Source: JAGVJT01 sp964471225 (GTDB lineage: Bacteria; Pseudomonadota; Gammaproteobacteria; Legionellales; Legionellaceae). From it: a DNA stretch of 64,000 bases. Made by a program: the position numbers and the translations under genes. Every line of letters starts with the position of its first letter. The stretch's first letter is position 1. The notes under the pieces were generated by a model that was given only the letters and a program-made list of their open reading frames with translations, did not search any database and was not told the DNA's origin. The DNA lies in assembly GCA_964471225.1 (NCBI GenBank), contig CAYYEZ010000016.1, positions 1 to 64,000 of the forward strand. The letters are read 5' to 3'. Shown here one piece after another: positions 25,704 to 35,359 of this stretch.

Positions 25704-26813
25704 ATGACCGAGCCTCTGATCGAGCTAAAACACATTCGTAAATTTTACGGTGCAAACCTTATCCTCGACGATATCTCTCTACCCATATACTCGGGCGAAT
25801 TTCTCACCTTACTCGGCCCTTCGGGTTGTGGTAAAACCACATTATTGCGCCTAATCTCAGGATTCGATACCCCGGATTCAGGTGAAATTCTATTTGACGG
25901 TCAGTGTATCAACACTCTCCCTCCTCAAAAACGCGATGTACATACTATTTTTCAAAGCTATGCTCTTTTTCCACACTTATCGGTCTATGAAAATGTCGCT
26001 TTCGCGCTGCGCTGTCAAAAAATGGGGGAAAGAGAAATCAAAACACGCGTCCTCGATGCGCTACAACTTGTACAACTCAGAGAATACGGCGATCGCTCCA
26101 TCAAACAACTCAGCGGTGGACAACAGCAACGTGTTGCGATTGCACGCGCGATTATCAATCGTCCCAAGGTATTACTCCTTGATGAGCCCCTCAGTTCTTT
26201 AGATTATCGTTTACGAAAATCGATGCAATATGAACTCAAGCAATTACAAAAAAAACTCAACATGACCTTTATTTTCGTCACACATGATCAAGAAGAAGCG
26301 CTTTCCATGTCAGATCGTATCGCTATCTTTAATCAAGGGCAAATCGAGCAAATCGGAACGCCACGCGAAGTCTACGAAACACCTAAAAATCTTGCCGTCG
26401 CCATGTTTATCGGGGAAGCCAATATTTTCACGGTCACTGTCGCCTCTCGCCAACAAGATAAACTCACTGTGATGATTGAAGGCGTTGAAATTCAATGTCA
26501 GCATCATGAAAATATTCGCTTAAATCAAACTATCCATCTCATCGTCCGCCCTGAAGATATCCGCGTATGGAGCATCGGCGAGGTTGATGATGCAAGCGGC
26601 ATGTTGCCAGGAAAAATTGTCGACATTATTTATAAAGGATCGACAGTTGATGTCACAGTCCAACTGCCTTCGGGTCAACTCATTAATGCATCGGAATTTT
26701 TTGACGAAGACGATGATGCACTAGAGTACACCATTAACGAGCCTGTTTGGGTACAATGGTTCACGGGTTGGGAGGTCCTCCTACCTTTAGACGAGAAATA
26801 TCATGTCCAATAA
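25704..26813 (+). CDS. potA: Spermidine/putrescine import ATPase PotA
   Basis: 369 residues. ATPase domain: Walker A GPSGCGKTT, signature LSGGQQQRVAIA, Walker B VLLLDEPLSSLD, H-loop THDQEEALSMSD. A C-terminal TOBE regulatory domain is typical of PotA (LIVRPEDIRVW, GKIVDIIYKGSTVDV). I chose ATG 25704, matching the usual N-terminus, over an in-frame start at 25662. It begins the operon potA-potB-potC-potD, in which every junction overlaps. Confidence 0.93.
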   Translation: MTEPLIELKHIRKFYGANLILDDISLPIYSGEFLTLLGPSGCGKTTLLRLISGFDTPDSGEILFDGQCINTLPPQKRDVHTIFQSYALFPHLSVYENVAFALRCQKMGEREIKTRVLDALQLVQLREYGDRSIKQLSGGQQQRVAIARAIINRPKVLLLDEPLSSLDYRLRKSMQYELKQLQKKLNMTFIFVTHDQEEALSMSDRIAIFNQGQIEQIGTPREVYETPKNLAVAMFIGEANIFTVTVASRQQDKLTVMIEGVEIQCQHHENIRLNQTIHLIVRPEDIRVWSIGEVDDASGMLPGKIVDIIYKGSTVDVTVQLPSGQLINASEFFDEDDDALEYTINEPVWVQWFTGWEVLLPLDEKYHVQ

Positions 26814-27612
26814 GCGACTTTATCTTGTCTATTTCTGGCTCATGATTTTTGGTGCTTTTCCGATTATACTCATCACCCTTACAAGCTTTCTGTCTCGAAC
26901 ACCCTATCATTTTGCGGCGCTCCCTTTCACACTAGAGCATTATCAAACTTTATTTTCTCCACTATTTCTCAAAGTCTTTTTACGCTCACTCGGTGTAGGT
27001 ACGCTCACAACTCTTCTTTGCTTATTGATTGCTTACCCGATGAGCTACCTGATGGTCAAATCTAAACATCAATCCATACTTTTACTACTTATTATTATTC
27101 CATTTTGGACCAGCTCACTAGTTAGAACTTATGCATTGCTTGCCATTTTAAAAATGAATGGCCTCTTAAATTTGATGCTGCAAAACCTACATCTCACAGA
27201 GCAGCCTTTATCGTTACTTTATACAAATACAGCGGTAATTGTTGGTCTCGTCTACACTTTATTTCCTTTCATGGTGCTTCCACTTTACACCCAGATGGAA
27301 CGCTTTGATTTTCGGTTATTAGATGCAGGGCGAGATTTGGGCGCTGGCGGTCTCAGACTTTTTTTCCATATTTTTTTACCAAACACAAAGCGCGGTATCA
27401 TTGCAGGCGTCACACTCGTCTTTTTGCCCGCAATGACGCTTTTTTATATTCCTAATATTTTAGGCGGAGCACGTTCTGTTTTAATAGGCAATTTAATTCA
27501 AAATCAATTTTTCGCCGCAGAAAACTGGCCTCAAGGTGCAGCAACTAGTGTGCTTCTTACCCTGCTTCTCTTGAGTTTCTTTATCTTTTTTAGGCGAGCG
27601 AGGGAGCTTTAA
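26803..27612 (+). CDS. potB: Spermidine/putrescine permease PotB
   Basis: 269 residues with about six membrane helices and the EAA-type coupling loop (LLDAGRDLGAGGLRLFFHIFLP) that docks on PotA. Together with PotC it forms the inner-membrane channel. Its start overlaps the potA end by 11 bases and its stop overlaps the potC start. Confidence 0.93.
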   Translation: MSNKRLYLVYFWLMIFGAFPIILITLTSFLSRTPYHFAALPFTLEHYQTLFSPLFLKVFLRSLGVGTLTTLLCLLIAYPMSYLMVKSKHQSILLLLIIIPFWTSSLVRTYALLAILKMNGLLNLMLQNLHLTEQPLSLLYTNTAVIVGLVYTLFPFMVLPLYTQMERFDFRLLDAGRDLGAGGLRLFFHIFLPNTKRGIIAGVTLVFLPAMTLFYIPNILGGARSVLIGNLIQNQFFAAENWPQGAATSVLLTLLLLSFFIFFRRAREL

Positions 27613-28370
27613 TGTTGAGAAAAAGCTATCTCACCTTTATCTACATTTTACTCTATCTTCCGATCTCTATTTTGGTGTTATATTCATTCAATGACGCACG
27701 ATTTTCGCTCACTTGGCATGGATTTTCACTTCGATGGTATCAAGAATTGCTTCACGATACAGATTTATGGATTGCGTTTTTACATTCACTTTTTCTGGGT
27801 GTCTCAGCATCATTGATTGCATGCGGGCTTGGGTTGATTATTTCGGTTCACTTTTTTATTCACAACAATGATCAAAAACGATCTCTAAACACATTATTAT
27901 TACTACTAGTCATTTTACCTGATCTTGTTTTAGGTGTGTCTTTATTAGTATTTTTCAATTACGCCAAAATTCCTCTCGGATTTTGGAGTTTACTCATCGC
28001 ACACATCACTTTTTGCATTCCATTTACCGTGATTACACTCAATAGCCGGATGCATCATCTGGACGTTAATATCTATTTTAGCGCACTTGATCTCGGCGCA
28101 ACACATCGCGAGGCTTTACAAAAGATTCTTTTCCCACTTCTATGGCCTGCTTTACTTAGCGCTTTTTTATTAGGCTTCACACTCTCTTTTGATGATGTGA
28201 TCATCAGCTACTTTGTTGCGGGCCCAGATTTTAATATCCTACCACTCACAATATATTCACTTGTACGCGCAGGCGTCACACCAGAGCTTAATGCGCTCTG
28301 CAGTATTACCCTACTTTTATCAATCCCTCTCGTCATGCTTTCACATTATTTTTCACGCGAGACACCATGA
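27612..28370 (+). CDS. potC: Spermidine/putrescine permease PotC
   Basis: 252 residues, six predicted membrane helices (YILLYLPISILVLYSF, LLLLVILPDLVLGVSLLVFF and others). The EAA loop is SALDLGATHREALQKILFPL. PotC signatures include SLRWYQELL and LSFDDVIISYFVAGP. The stop codon overlaps the potD start by four bases. Confidence 0.93.
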   Translation: MLRKSYLTFIYILLYLPISILVLYSFNDARFSLTWHGFSLRWYQELLHDTDLWIAFLHSLFLGVSASLIACGLGLIISVHFFIHNNDQKRSLNTLLLLLVILPDLVLGVSLLVFFNYAKIPLGFWSLLIAHITFCIPFTVITLNSRMHHLDVNIYFSALDLGATHREALQKILFPLLWPALLSAFLLGFTLSFDDVIISYFVAGPDFNILPLTIYSLVRAGVTPELNALCSITLLLSIPLVMLSHYFSRETP

Positions 28371-29392
28371 AAATCTTACTAAGCTTATTCATCTCTCTCA
28401 CAACCCTCACAGCACAGGCAACATCAATTAACGTTTATGTATGGGGTGGTGAAATCCCCAAACAATTGATTCAGAAATTCGAAAAAGAAACGCAAATTCA
28501 CGTTAATTTTTCAACTTATGATAGCAATGAGACGATGCTTGCAAAAATTCGCGCCAATCAACATGGCATCTATGATGTTATTTTACCCTCGGCTTACTAT
28601 GTTGATAGAATGCGGCACTTAAAACTATTAATGCGTTTAGATCATACCAAATTGCCTCATCTAAAATATTTGAGCCAAACTTTTGAGAACAATCAATATG
28701 ATCCGCATAACCGATATAGCGTTCCATTAACCTGGGGCGCTACTGGAATTTTTTACGATCGACAGCACATCAAAATTCCTCCGCGCGCCTGGCAAGACTT
28801 GTGGAAAACACGGTTCAAAGAGTCGCTAATGCTACTCGATGATATGCGTGATACCTTTGCTATCGCGATGCTACGAGCACATTATTCGCCCAATGATACA
28901 ACCCCGACACATCTTACTAAAGCGTTTGAGATGTTATTAAAACTTGCACCCAATGTTAAATTTTTTGCAAGCGAAGGCATCCAAGCTATTCTGATTGATG
29001 GTGACGCAGCCATTGGTGCTGCGTGGAACGGTGATGTTTATAAAGCGCGTCAAGAAAATCCAAATATCCAATTTGTTTATCCAGAAGAAGGCTATGTACT
29101 TTGGATCGATTGCTTGGCAATTCCCAAAAATGCACCTCATCTTGATGAGGCTCACAAATTTATTAATTTTTTGTTGGCACCTGAAAATGCTGCGACGATT
29201 GCAATGATTGAAGGACACGCCATTACTAATGAGGCTGGAAAAGCACAACTTCCCAAAACCATACGAGAAGATAACACGATTTACCCAAACGAAAATACAC
29301 TAAAGCGTGCTGTCATTCAAAAAGACACAGGTGAAACTACACTGGGCTTGTATAACAAATACTGGCAAACATTTAAACTTTCTTTATTTTGA
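28367..29392 (+). CDS. potD: Polyamine-binding periplasmic protein PotD
   Basis: 341 residues with a signal peptide (residues 1-19, ILLSLFISLTTLTAQA). It has the PotD start of the mature chain (INVYVWGGEIPKQLIQKFEKET) and ligand-pocket stretches VNFSTYDSNETMLAKI, YSVPLTWGATGIFYD, AAWNGDVYKA and YVLWIDCLAIPKNA. It captures spermidine or putrescine and delivers it to PotBC. The following 128 bases to miaB hold no gene; TTATTCTGATAAAAT there may be a promoter. Confidence 0.93.
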   Translation: MKILLSLFISLTTLTAQATSINVYVWGGEIPKQLIQKFEKETQIHVNFSTYDSNETMLAKIRANQHGIYDVILPSAYYVDRMRHLKLLMRLDHTKLPHLKYLSQTFENNQYDPHNRYSVPLTWGATGIFYDRQHIKIPPRAWQDLWKTRFKESLMLLDDMRDTFAIAMLRAHYSPNDTTPTHLTKAFEMLLKLAPNVKFFASEGIQAILIDGDAAIGAAWNGDVYKARQENPNIQFVYPEEGYVLWIDCLAIPKNAPHLDEAHKFINFLLAPENAATIAMIEGHAITNEAGKAQLPKTIREDNTIYPNENTLKRAVIQKDTGETTLGLYNKYWQTFKLSLF

Positions 29393-29520
29393 ATTCTTTT
29401 TACATAGCAAAAAACCTAATCACTGCCCACCACATCATCTATGGACCAAAGCATCATACTGACAAAATGAAATTATTCTGATAAAATTCGCCGATTTAAG
29501 CGTCCTGGTACTAAAACTCA

Positions 29521-30849
29521 ATGGCTAAGAAGCTGTATATTAAAACAAATGGCTGTCAGATGAATGAATATGATTCATCTAAAATGGCAGACGTTTTGCA
29601 TGAATCACATGGGTTAGAGCAAACACAAAATGTCGAAGAAGCGGATGTTATTTTGCTTAATACTTGCTCGATTAGAGAGAAGGCTCAAGAAAAAGTTTTT
29701 TCTCAATTAGGCCAGTGGCGTGCTTATAAAAATGCCAATCCTCACGTTATTATTGGCGTAGGCGGATGCGTTGCATCTCAAGAAGGCGACGGGCTTTTAA
29801 AGCGAGCTCCTTTCGTCGATTTAGTATTTGGACCTCAAACTTTACATCGTCTTCCTGCGATGATTAATGAACGACTCAGTACGAAAAAATCTGTTGTCGA
29901 CATTAGTTTTCCCGAAATTGAAAAATTTGACAATCTCCCAGCCCCGCGTGCCGAAGGCCCTATCGCGTTTGTGTCGATTATGGAAGGCTGTAGTAAATAC
30001 TGCAGTTATTGTGTCGTACCTTACACACGTGGCGAAGAGATCAGCCGCCCTTTTGATGATGTCTTAGCGGAATGCTACGCACTTTCACAACAAGGTGTGC
30101 GCGAGATTAACCTTCTCGGGCAAAACGTCAATGATTATCGCGGCCTAATGAATAGCGGTGAAATTGCTGATCTGGCTTTACTTATTCACTATGTTGCCGC
30201 GATTGATGGCATCGATAGGATTCGCTTTACAACATCACATCCTATCGCTTTTTCAGATAATTTGATCGAAGCTTATCAAAACGTTCCTGAGCTCGCGAAT
30301 CATCTTCATCTTCCCGTACAAAGTGGCTCAGATAGAATTTTAAGCCTAATGAAGCGAGGTTATACTGCGCTTGAATATAAATCTAAAATTCGAAAGTTGA
30401 AAAAAATACGTCCAGATATCCGTTTATCCACAGATATTATCGTTGGATTTCCTGGCGAAACAGATAAAGACTTTGAAGATACGATGAATCTCGTTCATGA
30501 AATGGGCTTTGATCTCTCTTTCAGTTTTATTTACAGTCCAAGACCAGGCACACCTGCAGCAAATCTAAAAGATGACACGCCAATGGAAGTCAAAAAACGA
30601 CGTCTTAAGATTTTACAAGACCGACTTTTATTACAAGCTTCTCGCTTTAGTCAAGCCATGCTTGACACTGAGCAACGTGTTTTAGTCACAGGCCCTTCCA
30701 AAAAAGATAGTCAGCAGTTAGCTGGTAGAACAGAGTGCAATCGTGTTGTTAATTTTGATGGTCCCGCTGATCTTCAAGGACAATTTGTTCAAATCAAAAT
30801 TACGGAAGCACTTCCAAACTCTTTACGTGGACATATAGTCGAAGCTTGA
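29521..30849 (+). CDS. miaB: tRNA-2-methylthio-N6-dimethylallyladenosine synthase
   Basis: 442 residues, the normal size. It adds a methylthio group to isopentenyl-adenosine 37 of tRNAs reading UNN codons. There is an N-terminal [4Fe-4S] domain (KTNGCQMNEYDSSKM, LLNTCSIREKA, GCVASQEG), a radical-SAM motif CxxxCxxC in GCSKYCSYCVVPYTRG, and a C-terminal TRAM domain (RVLVTGPSKKDSQQLAGRTE). rluD follows after 12 bases, so a tRNA/rRNA modification operon is likely. Confidence 0.96.
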   Translation: MAKKLYIKTNGCQMNEYDSSKMADVLHESHGLEQTQNVEEADVILLNTCSIREKAQEKVFSQLGQWRAYKNANPHVIIGVGGCVASQEGDGLLKRAPFVDLVFGPQTLHRLPAMINERLSTKKSVVDISFPEIEKFDNLPAPRAEGPIAFVSIMEGCSKYCSYCVVPYTRGEEISRPFDDVLAECYALSQQGVREINLLGQNVNDYRGLMNSGEIADLALLIHYVAAIDGIDRIRFTTSHPIAFSDNLIEAYQNVPELANHLHLPVQSGSDRILSLMKRGYTALEYKSKIRKLKKIRPDIRLSTDIIVGFPGETDKDFEDTMNLVHEMGFDLSFSFIYSPRPGTPAANLKDDTPMEVKKRRLKILQDRLLLQASRFSQAMLDTEQRVLVTGPSKKDSQQLAGRTECNRVVNFDGPADLQGQFVQIKITEALPNSLRGHIVEA

Positions 30850-30861
30850 GGTATTAGTGCT

Positions 30862-31770
30862 TTGGAAAAAATAATACCCTCTGATTATCACGGCCTGCGC
30901 ATCGACAAAGCGCTGGCCTTACTTTTTCCAGAGTATTCTCGGGCCCAACTAACAACTTTACTAAAAGATCAGAAAATCACCATAAATGGTGCCTTTCTTC
31001 AGCCTAAAGATAAAATTTACGGCGGCGAGCTTATTCAGTATGAACAAACTGCATTTCAACGCGCAACCTCTACACTCACACCAGAAGCCATTCCTTTAGA
31101 TATCATTTATGAGGATGACGACTGTTTGGTTGTGAATAAACCTGCGGGGCTTGTCGTGCATCCTGGTGCAGGCAATCCTACTGGCACGCTAGTACAGGCA
31201 CTTTTACATCATGATCAAACGCTAGACACACTACCACGAGCAGGTATTGTTCATCGACTGGATAAAGAAACCACGGGCCTACTTCTAGTTGCTAAAAATG
31301 AACAAGCCTATACTGCTCTGACACGTCAAATGCAAGCTCGGGAAATAGAGCGACGCTATCTGGCCTTAGTCTTTGGTACGGTGATCTCAGGCGGACATCT
31401 TCAAACAGGCTACGGTCGAGATCCTAAAAATAGACTCAAAATGGCTGTTGGTAATTACGAACGCCAGGCAATTACTACTTACACGGTAAAACAACGCTTT
31501 GAAAAAGCAACACTGCTCGACGTCAAGCTTGAAACAGGACGAACACACCAAATTCGTGTGCATATGGCTCATATCAATCATCCAATTCTTGGTGATACAC
31601 TTTACGGCGGACGAGTTCGTGCGCTGAGTGCTACACTCGGCTTCACAAGACAAGCGCTACATGCCTACCAACTTTCGTTTGCACATCCTAAAACATGCGA
31701 ATGGATGAGTCTTTCTGCGCCATTACCTGCTGACTTTATCGCATTAATTGAGAAACTACCCCATGAGTAA
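30862..31770 (+). CDS. rluD: 23S rRNA pseudouridine synthase RluD
   Basis: 302 residues. An N-terminal S4 RNA-binding domain (GLRIDKALALLFPEYSRAQL, KITINGAFLQPKD) is followed by the RluA-family catalytic core with Asp134 in GIVHRLDKETTG. RluD makes the three pseudouridines of helix 69. The start is TTG 30862 with GAGG 10 bases upstream; no ATG fits. The stop overlaps the next gene's start by eight bases. Confidence 0.93.
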   Translation: MEKIIPSDYHGLRIDKALALLFPEYSRAQLTTLLKDQKITINGAFLQPKDKIYGGELIQYEQTAFQRATSTLTPEAIPLDIIYEDDDCLVVNKPAGLVVHPGAGNPTGTLVQALLHHDQTLDTLPRAGIVHRLDKETTGLLLVAKNEQAYTALTRQMQAREIERRYLALVFGTVISGGHLQTGYGRDPKNRLKMAVGNYERQAITTYTVKQRFEKATLLDVKLETGRTHQIRVHMAHINHPILGDTLYGGRVRALSATLGFTRQALHAYQLSFAHPKTCEWMSLSAPLPADFIALIEKLPHE

Positions 31771-32485
31771 TTTCATTGAAGCACACTGGCCTGCTCCCAA
31801 AACGATTCGCGCGGTCACCACAACATTGTCACCGGGATACAGTCAAGGTGCTTATGCAAGCAATAATTTAGGCTTACATGTAGAAGATTGTCCTGAGCAC
31901 GTCCTCCGTAACCGTCAGCAAGTTAAATCGATGCTCGCACTGCCAGGTGAGCCAGCTTGGCTTCAGCAAACACATACGGCCGATGTCGCTATCGTTGAAG
32001 ACGACCCTCGACGAAATGTTGATGCGAGTATTACACGCTCAAAAACAATACCGCTGGTTATTCTGACTGCAGATTGTCTGCCGATCGTTTTATGCAATCA
32101 AGAAGGTACGGAAATTGCAGCGGTTCACGCGGGATGGCGTGGTCTTTTTCATGGCATTATTCAACACACCATTCAAAAAATGAAGGCTCCATCTCACACA
32201 CTCATGGCATGGATAGGCCCTGCTATTTGTAAAAATTGTTATGAAACGAGTCTTGAAATTAAAACACAGTTTATCGAAAAATATCCTTATCTTGCTCATA
32301 CCTTCACAGATCGCAACGCCTCTCTTTCTGGTATGGCTGAAGAAATTTTAAAGCAACATGGGGTGACGCAAGTTTATCCCTCTCATCTTTGTACTTTTGA
32401 AGAAAAAAATCGATGCTATTCCTATCGAAGAGCAACACAAACAGGTAGAATGGGAACATTCATCTGGTTTCGAGACGCATTATGA
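31763..32485 (+). CDS. pgeF: Peptidoglycan editing factor / polyphenol oxidase family (YfiH)
   Basis: 240 residues with the metal ligands of the YfiH/PgeF family: TADCLPIVL, AAVHAGWRGL and AWIGPAICKNCYE. In E. coli this family removes wrongly incorporated L-serine from cell-wall precursors; others are reported as purine nucleosidase-like. It directly follows rluD, a conserved order in gammaproteobacteria. ATG 31763 overlaps the rluD stop. Confidence 0.92.
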   Translation: MSNFIEAHWPAPKTIRAVTTTLSPGYSQGAYASNNLGLHVEDCPEHVLRNRQQVKSMLALPGEPAWLQQTHTADVAIVEDDPRRNVDASITRSKTIPLVILTADCLPIVLCNQEGTEIAAVHAGWRGLFHGIIQHTIQKMKAPSHTLMAWIGPAICKNCYETSLEIKTQFIEKYPYLAHTFTDRNASLSGMAEEILKQHGVTQVYPSHLCTFEEKNRCYSYRRATQTGRMGTFIWFRDAL

Positions 32486-33852
32486 GACACTTTATCGCAA
32501 TACTCTACTCCGTGTTTTTGATATCCTCAGCTGCCGCCGGCACAAACTCCTCAGCATTAACGCTCCCCACATTAGCTCCTGTTTTAAAAGCAGTGATGCC
32601 CGCCATTGTCAATGTAGCCGTACAGGGCGTCATCCCTGCAGGTATGGTCATGGACGACGATGACGACAATGATAATAAAAATCCACAACAACAAGTCCTG
32701 CCTGAAAAACCTAAAAAATTTCAAAGTATTGGCTCAGGCGTGATCATCGATCCTAAAAATGGTTTTATTTTGACGAATGATCATGTGATTAGAAATGCAT
32801 CTTTAATCACGATCACTTTATTTGATGGCCGAAGATTAAAGGCCAAAGTAATAGGCTCAGACAGTGATACAGATATTGCCGTACTAAAAATAGATGCCGG
32901 AGAGCTTAAAACACTCCCGATTGGCGACTCTGATAAAATCGACGTTGGTGATTTTGTCGTAGCGATTGGGAACCCTTTTGGCTTGAATAGCTTTGGCAAT
33001 AGTCAGTCCGCAACCTTTGGTATTGTCAGTGCCATGAAGCGCAGTGATCTTAATATTGAAGGCATTGAAAACTTTATTCAAACTGATGCCGCAATTAATC
33101 CGGGAAATTCAGGTGGAGCACTCATTAATGTTAAAGGTGAGCTTATTGGAATTAATACGGCTATCATTTCGCTCTATGGTGGTAATGTCGGTATTGGTTT
33201 TGCTATTCCTATCAATATGGCACGTGATGTCGCACAACAAATCATTAAATTTGGCTCAGTACACCGTGGTTTAATGGGTATTTTTGTCCAGCATCTCACC
33301 CCTGAGCTTGCACAAGCGATGGGCTACTCACAAAATTTTCAAGGTGCATTAATCGCACAAGTGAATCAGGGCTCACCTGCTGAAGAAGCTGGCTTAAAAC
33401 CAGGAGACATCATCACTCAGATTAATGAGACTAAAATTACTCAAGCAACGCAGGTCAAGACCACCATTAGTTTGCTTCGCGCAGGCAGCGAGGCAAAAAT
33501 TGTGATTGCACGAAACGGTAAAACCCTCACATTACACACCGTGGTCACAGATCTTAAAAAACATGAGCAACGCCTGCAATCAGCCAACCCTTTTCTCTAC
33601 GGATTAGCACTACAAACCTTTACACAAGACTCACCATTACATGGTCATATCGAAGGTGTTCAAGTGGTGGCGGCATCAGAGAATAGTGCAGGATGGCGTG
33701 CAGGATTAAGACCAGGAGATGTGATTATTAGTGCGAATAACACCTCGGTAAACAGCACTGATGCGCTGCAAAATATCGCCAGAAAACAAAAGAAGCAGCT
33801 TTTAGTTCAAGTGCTACGCGGCCCTGGAGCGCTGTATATTCTGATTATCTAA
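32482..33852 (+). CDS. degP: Periplasmic serine protease/chaperone DegP (HtrA)
   Basis: 456 residues. Signal peptide residues 1-19. The catalytic triad is His101 (LTNDHV), Asp131 (SDTDIAVLK) and Ser210 (NPGNSGGAL). Two PDZ domains follow (about 255-345 and 365-455; GSPAEEAGLKPGDIITQI and SAGWRAGLRPGDVII). An acidic insertion DDDDDNDNKN at 58-67 lies in the flexible LA-loop region. It degrades or refolds damaged envelope proteins and supports stress resistance and virulence. It starts inside the pgeF stop (four-base overlap) and ends the miaB-rluD-pgeF-degP run. Confidence 0.94.
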   Translation: MRHFIAILYSVFLISSAAAGTNSSALTLPTLAPVLKAVMPAIVNVAVQGVIPAGMVMDDDDDNDNKNPQQQVLPEKPKKFQSIGSGVIIDPKNGFILTNDHVIRNASLITITLFDGRRLKAKVIGSDSDTDIAVLKIDAGELKTLPIGDSDKIDVGDFVVAIGNPFGLNSFGNSQSATFGIVSAMKRSDLNIEGIENFIQTDAAINPGNSGGALINVKGELIGINTAIISLYGGNVGIGFAIPINMARDVAQQIIKFGSVHRGLMGIFVQHLTPELAQAMGYSQNFQGALIAQVNQGSPAEEAGLKPGDIITQINETKITQATQVKTTISLLRAGSEAKIVIARNGKTLTLHTVVTDLKKHEQRLQSANPFLYGLALQTFTQDSPLHGHIEGVQVVAASENSAGWRAGLRPGDVIISANNTSVNSTDALQNIARKQKKQLLVQVLRGPGALYILII

Positions 33853-33864
33853 GAGGAGCTTAAA

Positions 33865-33895
33865 TGTCGCTCCTTCTGAGAAGATAGGAGCGACA
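33865..33895 (+). terminator. Hairpin after degP, possible terminator
   Basis: A 10-base perfect stem (TGTCGCTCCT / AGGAGCGACA) with an 11-base loop lies 13 bases after the degP stop. No T run follows, so it is not a standard intrinsic terminator; it may protect the mRNA 3' end. Confidence 0.45.
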
Positions 33896-33953
33896 GGCTA
33901 GATGTTTGATGAGACGAAGATTGTTGCGCTTACTGAGTCCTACTTAGTAAAAC

Positions 33954-34481
33954 TTATCTTTCTCCGTACAAATACTTAACGATGTTATTAGCCACAGCCT
34001 TCACAGTCAGCTTGTCGGTCTCAAAGCTCACATCAGCTAACTCTTCGTAAAATGGCTCTCGCTCATCACGCAATGAAATTAACCGATTTTCGAGGTCATC
34101 TGTTTGCAAAAGCGGACGTTTCGTGTCTCTTTTAGTACGCTCGTATTGCTGTTGCAACGACGTTTTCAAATAAATCACCGTGCCACGGCCCGCTAAAGCA
34201 TTTCGATTTTCTGGGGTCATCACCACCCCACCGCCTGTTGCCAAAACGATATTGGTTCGTTGGGTTAACTCATCAATCACTTTTTGCTCTCTACGACGAA
34301 AACCTTCTTCGCCCTCAACATCAAATATCCAAGCAATATCGGCACCAGCACGTTCCTCAATTACCTCGTCCGAATCAAAAAATTCAAGCTTAACTTCTTT
34401 TGCGAGTGCACGGCCAATCGTACTCTTTCCAGCACCCATTGGACCAATAAGAAATATATTCCGGACTTTCACAATACTCAT
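33954..34481 (-). CDS. aroK: Shikimate kinase
   Basis: 175 residues. Walker A GPMGAGKSTIGR (12-23), shikimate-binding FFDSDEVIEERAGADIAWIF, GGGVV, and the LID arginine region RTKRDTKRPLL. It phosphorylates shikimate in aromatic amino acid synthesis. It is usually followed by aroB, but here the next gene downstream is the convergent degP, so aroB must be elsewhere. Confidence 0.95.
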   Translation of the reverse strand: MSIVKVRNIFLIGPMGAGKSTIGRALAKEVKLEFFDSDEVIEERAGADIAWIFDVEGEEGFRRREQKVIDELTQRTNIVLATGGGVVMTPENRNALAGRGTVIYLKTSLQQQYERTKRDTKRPLLQTDDLENRLISLRDEREPFYEELADVSFETDKLTVKAVANNIVKYLYGER

Positions 34482-34678
34482 TTTTAATCACATACCTCTG
34501 TGTTATATGCAAACTCACTCGAGACTTGGGAACCTCGATACCATATTTTTGTTCCAGCATGAGATATTAACGTAACTTGGAGAAATTGCAAACCTCAACT
34601 AGAGCTTCCGAAGACAAAAATTGCATTTTTTAGTTTGTTAAGTATATAGTGCATGGATATTTCCTTACGAGACAAATC

Positions 34679-35359
34679 ATGAATCTTGAAAGTCTAAAGC
34701 AAGCCTTAACAGATATTTTAAATTTAGAAAGAGGTGGTGAAGCAGAACCTGAGCTATTAAGATACCTCAAGGACGTTCTCGCTAAGCTCGCTCATCCGAG
34801 TACTATTCCTAGTCATGTCTTAGTGGCTTTTTTCACGCAACTACAAACGCTTCTTTTTCAACATGAAGGCGAATACATAAATATCACTTTTAATGAGCAA
34901 GACTATCGTATTCAAAGTCTTTTCCGCTCTTTCTCAATCATTGAAATAGAAATTCAAATCGCACTTCTCACCCCCTTAGAGATTAAAGTAGACACCTCTC
35001 AAGATCAAATCCAATCGCTGGCTCTAACATTCATCCCGCCTCCAGCAACAGTAGTAGAAGCAGCAAGAGCACCATCTCCTATCACTCACACGCCAGAGGC
35101 ACGCGAGGCAATGATTCGTTACGCAACCAGAGCAAGTTCGATCATCACCGAAGAGCCCACGCTAACACCTATTGGTGTAACAGAAAATAATGATGTCATT
35201 ATGCCTCATAGAAGAACAGATCAAGCCATAGGAAGAGCGCGAACAGGCATACATCCACTAGAACTTGATGTCAGCGCACTGATATTCAATGCGCTAAGTA
35301 CATTTTTTGGGGAAAACGAAGACAACAGAGAACAATCACACATGCATGGTTTCTGGTAA
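34679..35359 (+). CDS. Orphan protein, possible effector
   Basis: 226 residues from ATG 34679; an in-frame GTG at 34649 is possible. No recognised domain. Residues 1-110 are helical and then strand-like (MNLESLKQALTDILNLERGG, HEGEYINITFNEQDYRIQSL, IEIEIQIALLTPLEIKVD). 115-160 is Pro/Ala-rich and probably disordered. The C-terminus is acidic (STFFGENEDNREQSHMHGFW). No signal peptide or membrane segment. Its 3' end overlaps recJ on the other strand by 24 bases. Lineage-specific proteins of this shape in Legionellales are often Dot/Icm substrates, but nothing here proves it. Confidence 0.6.
   Translation: MNLESLKQALTDILNLERGGEAEPELLRYLKDVLAKLAHPSTIPSHVLVAFFTQLQTLLFQHEGEYINITFNEQDYRIQSLFRSFSIIEIEIQIALLTPLEIKVDTSQDQIQSLALTFIPPPATVVEAARAPSPITHTPEAREAMIRYATRASSIITEEPTLTPIGVTENNDVIMPHRRTDQAIGRARTGIHPLELDVSALIFNALSTFFGENEDNREQSHMHGFW

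Noticed and set aside
33865..33895. Strong intrinsic terminator after degP
   Set aside because: The stem is good, but no T run follows; kept only as a low-confidence hairpin.
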